From assembly GCA_018710985.1 (NCBI GenBank), contig DVIV01000034.1, positions 46,040-110,039 on the forward strand: 64,000 nucleotides of DNA. The letters run 5' to 3'. The stretch's first letter is position 1. Each line of letters opens with the position of its first letter. Below, piece after piece: positions 60,188 to 64,000 of this stretch. Made by a program: the position numbers and the translations under genes. The notes under the pieces are model-generated. The model saw only the letters and a program-made list of their open reading frames with translations. It was not told the DNA's origin and made no database searches. Source of the DNA: Candidatus Limiplasma pullicola (GTDB lineage Bacteria > Bacillota > Clostridia > Christensenellales > Aristaeellaceae).

Positions 60188-61510
60188 TTACTGCGCCGGA
60201 GAAACAGGAGTCCCCTCCATCACATCGTTGACCAGTGTCAGGCAGCGTTCCATCACACCCCGCTGGGTATCATCCACATAATCGGGGTAGGTCTGCCCGT
60301 CGTTGAGGAGGGTGCGGTAACGGGTCACGCCGTCCTCCTTGCCGCGCCAGGAATAGGTGGGCGTGTAGCTGAGGTTGTCAAATGCCACACAGTCGGTGGT
60401 GGGGTCATATACCACGTCGGACCTGAGCAGGATGCTGGCCAAAGTGGACCGCTTTTCCCGGTCGTAGGTGAACAGGTTGCCCAGCGAATAGGCGCACAGC
60501 ACGGGATGGTACTTGCCGTCGCCGCGATTGGCAGTGAGAATCTCCACCGTTTGCAGCGTGCCGGAATGCGTGCCCAGAATGATGTCCGCGCCCGCATCCG
60601 CGATTCCCTGAGCCAGCTCCGTCTGCGTGCTGGTGGGCGCTGTAGCGCCTTCCTTGCCCCAGCAGAGGGAAACCACGACCACCTTCGCGCCTGCCTGCCG
60701 CGCCTTGGCGATCTCCTCGGTGATCACGGGCAACTGCTGGGAAGCGATGGCAAAGGCCTGCTCTTCGTCGCTGGTCTGGCGCTTTCCGGAGGAGGTCAGC
60801 TCGTTCTGAAAGCTGAGCAGTGCAACGGAAACCCCGTTGACGTCCATCAGGGTGAGGCTGTCGCGCTGCTGCTGTGAGGCGTATACCCCATAGGGCGTCA
60901 TCCCTGCAGCGGAAACGGCCTGCTGGGTTTCCACCAACCCTGAAATGCCGCCGTTGAGCGCACCGTAATAGCCAAGGCACAGGGCGTTTACGCCGGTTTC
61001 GCGCAGGGGCGCAAGCATGTCCGCAGGAATGTTGGAGTCACTCAGCTTGGCACTGGCGATCACGTTGTTTTCCAGCGTGGCGATGCTCAGGTCGGCGGCC
61101 AGATCGCCTGCCAGGTCGTCAAAAAGAATCTCAAACCGGTAGGTACCGTCGTCCGTCAGGGCTTTTTGCACGTTGGAGTTGATTTGAATGCTCCCGGCCG
61201 CACACAGCGAAAAGCGCTGTTCGGGCTGGGGAGTCGGGGCAGCGGGTGTGGGCGTAGCCGTGGCCAGATCGGACGGGGGAAGCACGGAAGCCTGAGGGGT
61301 AGGCCCGACCAGCGACACCCCGGAGGCGGCGATCTGGGACAGGGACTGATCTATGGCTACGGCCAGCTCGGCCGCGTTGGTGCGCACATCCGTCACGCCT
61401 GTCAGTCTGGGCAGCAGCGTGCAGAATCCTCCCACCACCGCAACCGTCAAAAGCAGCATTACGACGGTACCCAGCGAAACGCCCCGCCTTGAACGCCTGC
61501 GACGGCTCAT
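60188..61510 (-). CDS. CapA-family protein
   Basis: 440 residues: an N-terminal basic stretch and one membrane anchor (GTVVMLLLTVAVVGGFCTLLP), a proline/threonine linker (~70-98), then a CapA-like metallophosphatase domain facing outward (DLSIATLENNV; GVNALCLGYYGALN; VVVVSLCWGKEG; ADIILGTHSGTLQTVEI; YSLGNLF). In poly-gamma-glutamate producers CapA/PgsA is part of the export complex, but single CapA genes like this one have no assigned role. The typical GDxM and HWG motifs are altered (AAGSIQ, CWGKE). Confidence 0.85.
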   Translation of the reverse strand: MSRRRRSRRGVSLGTVVMLLLTVAVVGGFCTLLPRLTGVTDVRTNAAELAVAIDQSLSQIAASGVSLVGPTPQASVLPPSDLATATPTPAAPTPQPEQRFSLCAAGSIQINSNVQKALTDDGTYRFEILFDDLAGDLAADLSIATLENNVIASAKLSDSNIPADMLAPLRETGVNALCLGYYGALNGGISGLVETQQAVSAAGMTPYGVYASQQQRDSLTLMDVNGVSVALLSFQNELTSSGKRQTSDEEQAFAIASQQLPVITEEIAKARQAGAKVVVVSLCWGKEGATAPTSTQTELAQGIADAGADIILGTHSGTLQTVEILTANRGDGKYHPVLCAYSLGNLFTYDREKRSTLASILLRSDVVYDPTTDCVAFDNLSYTPTYSWRGKEDGVTRYRTLLNDGQTYPDYVDDTQRGVMERCLTLVNDVMEGTPVSPAQ

Positions 61511-61637
61511 GAAAAGCCCCCTTTCTCATCTCATCATCGGAAAAGACCCTCACCGAAGCCCGCCAAGGGCTTGACCAACGGATGAAGCAATGATATCATA
61601 AACAACAACCGATATGCAAGTTTAAGGAGTGACGGCC

Positions 61638-62441
61638 ATGAAGATCAGCTTTTCTACCCTGGGCTGTCCGCGCTGGAGCTGGCGTGAGATTCTGGCGACC
61701 GCCTGCGATCTGGGCTACGGCGGCGTGGAGGTGCGCGGCGTCGGAAACGACATCTCGGTTCCGAGCATCCCCGCCTTTTCTGATGAAAATCTGGAGAAAA
61801 CCAAGGCGGAGCTCGCCCGGCTGAATCTGACGATTCCGTGCCTGGACAGTGACTGCTGCATCCATCTGCGCGAAACGGAGCAGACCACCAGCGAGGAGAT
61901 TCGCGCTTATGTCCACCTGGCGCAGAAGCTGGGCGTGCCGTATGTGCGCGTGATGGCGACCGCGCCCGTTCCTCAGCCTGCCGGCACGGTGGATGAGGGG
62001 TATGTGCAGCACCGTGCGGTGGAGATGGGGCATTACGCGCTGGAGCACGGTGTGAAGATGCTGATTGAAACCAACGGCGTCTGGAGCGACAGCGAGAAGT
62101 TGGCCCGGCTGATGAGCACCATCAGCTGTGAGGGCGTGGGCGTGCTGTGGGATGTGCACCATCCCTACCGCTTCATGCATGAAAAACCGGAAATCACGTA
62201 TCAGAACCTGCGTCCCTGGCTGTGCCATACCCATTTTAAGGACAGCACCGCCACAGCGGACGGCTACCGCTACGCCTTGCCCGGCTTTGGCGACGTGCCG
62301 CTGGAGGAGATCGTAGGTGTGCTCAAGGACGGCGGCTACGAGGGCTTCTATTCTCTGGAGTGGGTCAAGCGCTGGGACACGACGCTGGAGGAGCCGGGCA
62401 TCGTGTTTGCGCACTACGCCAACTACATGCGCACGCTCTGA
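61638..62441 (+). CDS. Sugar phosphate isomerase/epimerase (TIM-barrel, AP-endonuclease 2 fold)
   Basis: 267 residues from ATG 61638 (AAGGAG 8 bases upstream). Pattern ISFSTLGCPRWSWREILATACDLGYGGVEVRG at the start, then metal ligands in LIETNG, LWDVHHPYRFMHE, CHTHFKDS and FYSLEWVKRW, matching xylose-isomerase-like TIM barrels. Substrate unknown; relatives act on inositol or keto-sugars. Stands alone. Confidence 0.87.
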   Translation: MKISFSTLGCPRWSWREILATACDLGYGGVEVRGVGNDISVPSIPAFSDENLEKTKAELARLNLTIPCLDSDCCIHLRETEQTTSEEIRAYVHLAQKLGVPYVRVMATAPVPQPAGTVDEGYVQHRAVEMGHYALEHGVKMLIETNGVWSDSEKLARLMSTISCEGVGVLWDVHHPYRFMHEKPEITYQNLRPWLCHTHFKDSTATADGYRYALPGFGDVPLEEIVGVLKDGGYEGFYSLEWVKRWDTTLEEPGIVFAHYANYMRTL

Positions 62442-62459
62442 CGGCGCTTTTGCCGTCAG
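62438..62459 (+). terminator. Hairpin overlapping the sugar isomerase stop codon
   Basis: CTGACGGC (62438-62445) pairs with GCCGTCAG (62452-62459), loop GCTTTT; the stop TGA lies in the 5' arm. ACTTTC follows. A second stem, GGGGGCG/CGCCCCC (62467-62473 and 62489-62495) with TTTG, may back it up. Confidence 0.6.
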
Positions 62460-62527
62460 ACTTTCAGGGGGCGGCTGCCAGAGGGCGGCGCCCCCTTTGC
62501 AATGCGTCTGCGCCGTCGAACATACGT

Positions 62528-62556
62528 TTGACAACCGTAGACAAAACCTGTATCAT
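62528..62556 (+). promoter_or_regulatory. Promoter of ruvCAB
   Basis: TTGACA (62528-62533), 17 bases, TATCAT (62551-62556), 25 bases before ruvC. No LexA box was recognised here. Confidence 0.8.
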
Positions 62557-62580
62557 AGCAAAGACAAGGAGGCGTGGCGC

Positions 62581-63075
62581 ATGATCGTTTTGGGCGTGGA
62601 CCCCGGCCTGGCCACGCTTGGCTGGGGCGTGATCGAGGCGGAGCGTGGAAAGCAGCGCCTGGTGGACTATGGCTGCATTCTGACCACGCCGCAGCAGTCC
62701 TTTCCCGACCGTCTGTGCCGCATCGGCCGGGACATGCGCGCGCTGCTGAGGCAGTACCGGCCGGAGGAAATCGCCTTTGAGGAATTGTTCTTTGCGCGCA
62801 ACGTGACCACGGCGCTCACCGTGGGCGCGGCACGGGGCGTGAGCCTGGCCGCGTGCGCCGAGTACACCGACCGGCTGTATGAATACACGCCCATGCAGGT
62901 GAAGCAGGCCATCGTCGGCTACGGAAAGGCGGAAAAGCAGCAGGTGCAGCAGATGGTGAAGCTGCTGCTTCACATGCAGGAGATCGCCCGCCCGGACGAC
63001 GCGGCGGATGCCATTGCCATCGCGCTGACCCATGCCGCGACGGGTCCCGCGCGCGAGCAGTTTAAGATGAAGTGA
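62581..63075 (+). CDS. ruvC: Holliday junction resolvase RuvC
   Basis: 164 residues from ATG 62581 (AAGGAGG upstream). Acidic active-site residues in VLGVDPGLATLGWGV, AFEELFFARNVTTAL and ARPDDAADAIAIALTHA. Cuts four-way DNA junctions during recombination. First gene of ruvC-ruvA-ruvB. Confidence 0.96.
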   Translation: MIVLGVDPGLATLGWGVIEAERGKQRLVDYGCILTTPQQSFPDRLCRIGRDMRALLRQYRPEEIAFEELFFARNVTTALTVGAARGVSLAACAEYTDRLYEYTPMQVKQAIVGYGKAEKQQVQQMVKLLLHMQEIARPDDAADAIAIALTHAATGPAREQFKMK

Positions 63076-63084
63076 GGCGCTGAC

Positions 63085-63708
63085 ATGATCGCAATGGTAA
63101 AGGGCACCCTGATGGAAAAAAGCGAGGGCGAGGCCGTTGTGATGACGGTCGGCGGCCTGGGCCTGCGCGTGATGTGCAGCATGAACACGCTGGCCGCCTT
63201 GCCCGCTGCCGGGCAGGAATGCGCGTTGTATACCTTTATGAACGTGCGCGAGGATGCCATGGAGCTCTTCGGCTTCTGCCAGAAGGAAGAACGCGACATG
63301 TTCAAGCGCCTGACTTCCGTCAGCGGCATTGGTCCAAAGAGCGCGCTGGGCGTGCTGGGCAGCATGCCGCTGGCGGACCTGCGCCTGGCCATACTTACCG
63401 GGGACGCGGCGGCGCTGTCCCGCGCGCCGGGCATCGGCAAAAAAACGGCGCAGCGTATCAGCCTGGAACTCAAGGACAAGCTGGCGCAGGATGCGCTTTC
63501 CGGCGCGGAAGGGCTGGATGACGCGGCCTTTGCCATCGAGCCCGACGCGCCCGCACAGGACGCGCTGGGCGAGGCGCTGCTGGCCCTTAAGTCGCTGGGA
63601 TATACGCCGCAGGAGGCGGCCGCGGCGCTCAAGGGCGTCAAGGGGCAGGCGGAGACGCCGGATGAGCTGATCAAGCTCGCCCTGCGCCACATGGCGCAAA
63701 ACATGTGA
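63085..63708 (+). CDS. ruvA: Holliday junction DNA helicase subunit RuvA
   Basis: 207 residues, 9 bp after ruvC. OB-fold start MVKGTLMEKSEGEAVVMTVGGLGLRV, YTFMNVREDAMELFGFCQKEERDMFKRLTSVSGIGPKSALGVLG, the second helix-hairpin-helix APGIGKKTAQRISLELKDKL, and the C-terminal domain III (LALKSLGYTPQEAAAALKGV). Confidence 0.96.
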   Translation: MIAMVKGTLMEKSEGEAVVMTVGGLGLRVMCSMNTLAALPAAGQECALYTFMNVREDAMELFGFCQKEERDMFKRLTSVSGIGPKSALGVLGSMPLADLRLAILTGDAAALSRAPGIGKKTAQRISLELKDKLAQDALSGAEGLDDAAFAIEPDAPAQDALGEALLALKSLGYTPQEAAAALKGVKGQAETPDELIKLALRHMAQNM

Positions 63709-63729
63709 GGGAAGAAGAGAGGATAGGGC

Positions 63730-64000
63730 ATGGACGACCGCATCGTTTCCACGGGCTTCCGGCAGGGCGAGGACGAGCAGGAGCAGAGCCTGCGCCCCAA
63801 AACCCTGCGGGAATACATCGGTCAGGAGAGCGTAAAGCGGAATTTGCATATCTCCATCGAGGCGGCGCTCAAGCGCCACGAGCCGCTGGACCATCTGTTG
63901 CTCTACGGCCCGCCGGGCCTGGGCAAAACCACGCTGGCAGGGATTATCGCCGCGGAGATGGGGCAGAACATCCGCATTACCAGCGGCCCCGCCATTGAAA
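63730..64000 (+). CDS. ruvB: Holliday junction DNA helicase RuvB (5' part)
   Basis: The first 90 codons; the gene runs off the window. [19 protein letters not shown] and Walker [21 protein letters not shown] followed by ITSGPAIE are unmistakable. Motor of branch migration with RuvA. Confidence 0.95.
   Translation, partial: MDDRIVSTGFRQGEDEQEQSLRPKTLREYIGQESVKRNLHISIEAALKRHEPLDHLLLYGPPGLGKTTLAGIIAAEMGQNIRITSGPAIE

Overview
The window reads as a chromosomal segment of a GC-rich Bacillota, most likely an anaerobic, host- or gut-associated member of the Clostridia. Evidence: strong AGGAGG-type ribosome binding sites, many TTG/GTG starts, a class III fructose-1,6-bisphosphatase, a CggR-led glycolytic operon, a Gls24/AmaP/DUF2273 cassette ahead of nusB, a BofA-like protein, DUF3783 and DUF3795 proteins, and a coenzyme-B12-dependent ethanolamine locus. 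Genes are tightly packed, and most operons show 4-bp ATGA stop/start overlaps. No rRNA, CRISPR array, transposase or phage gene was found.

Layout. 1-5.6 kb: accessory region with a partial gene, an AT-rich two-gene bacteriocin-associated ABC module, two tandem paralogous secreted proteins and a third secreted protein. 5.7-8.3 kb: methionine pair metY-metA, then tRNA-Leu(GAG). 8.5-14.7 kb: DUF3795 protein, orphan binding-protein-like secreted protein, Crp/Fnr regulator plus ATC-hydrolase-like gene, fbp. 15-25.8 kb: a four-gene ABC importer transcribed divergently from eutA-eutB-eutC-eutL-BMC-eutT-GDPD. 25.9-30.5 kb: DUF3783, macrodomain/HTH protein, VWA protein, TspO, EamA transporter, mutarotase-like protein. 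30.6-39.6 kb: a sugar-type ABC importer with FGGY kinase, DeoC-like aldolase, iron alcohol dehydrogenase and a GntR/UTRA regulator. 40.4-54.2 kb: three tRNAs, hisS-aspS, then a long housekeeping operon (gls24, amaP, DUF2273, nusB, tsaD-like, folD, xseA, xseB, ispA), a DUF212 protein, a cysteine desulfurase with thiI, and bofA. 54.4-59.2 kb: cggR-pgk-tpiA-gpmI. 59.5-64 kb: methyltransferase, CapA, sugar isomerase, ruvC-ruvA-ruvB (cut by the window end).

How genes work together. The ethanolamine locus carries a cytosolic-type glycerophosphodiesterase and faces an ABC importer across a shared 373-bp control region. This suggests uptake of glycerophosphoethanolamine (or ethanolamine), release of ethanolamine, and its cleavage by EutBC next to microcompartment shell proteins. 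The 31-39 kb operon looks like import, phosphorylation, aldol cleavage and aldehyde reduction of an unidentified sugar. metY and metA give the O-acetylhomoserine direct-sulfhydrylation route.

The most unusual structural signal is a 165-169 bp hairpin-rich repeat present twice (about 14.81-14.98 kb and 59.23-59.39 kb). Each copy sits inside an intrinsic terminator and is flanked by an exact 28- or 33-bp direct duplication of that terminator's own hairpin. All family names come from reading the sequence without a database search.
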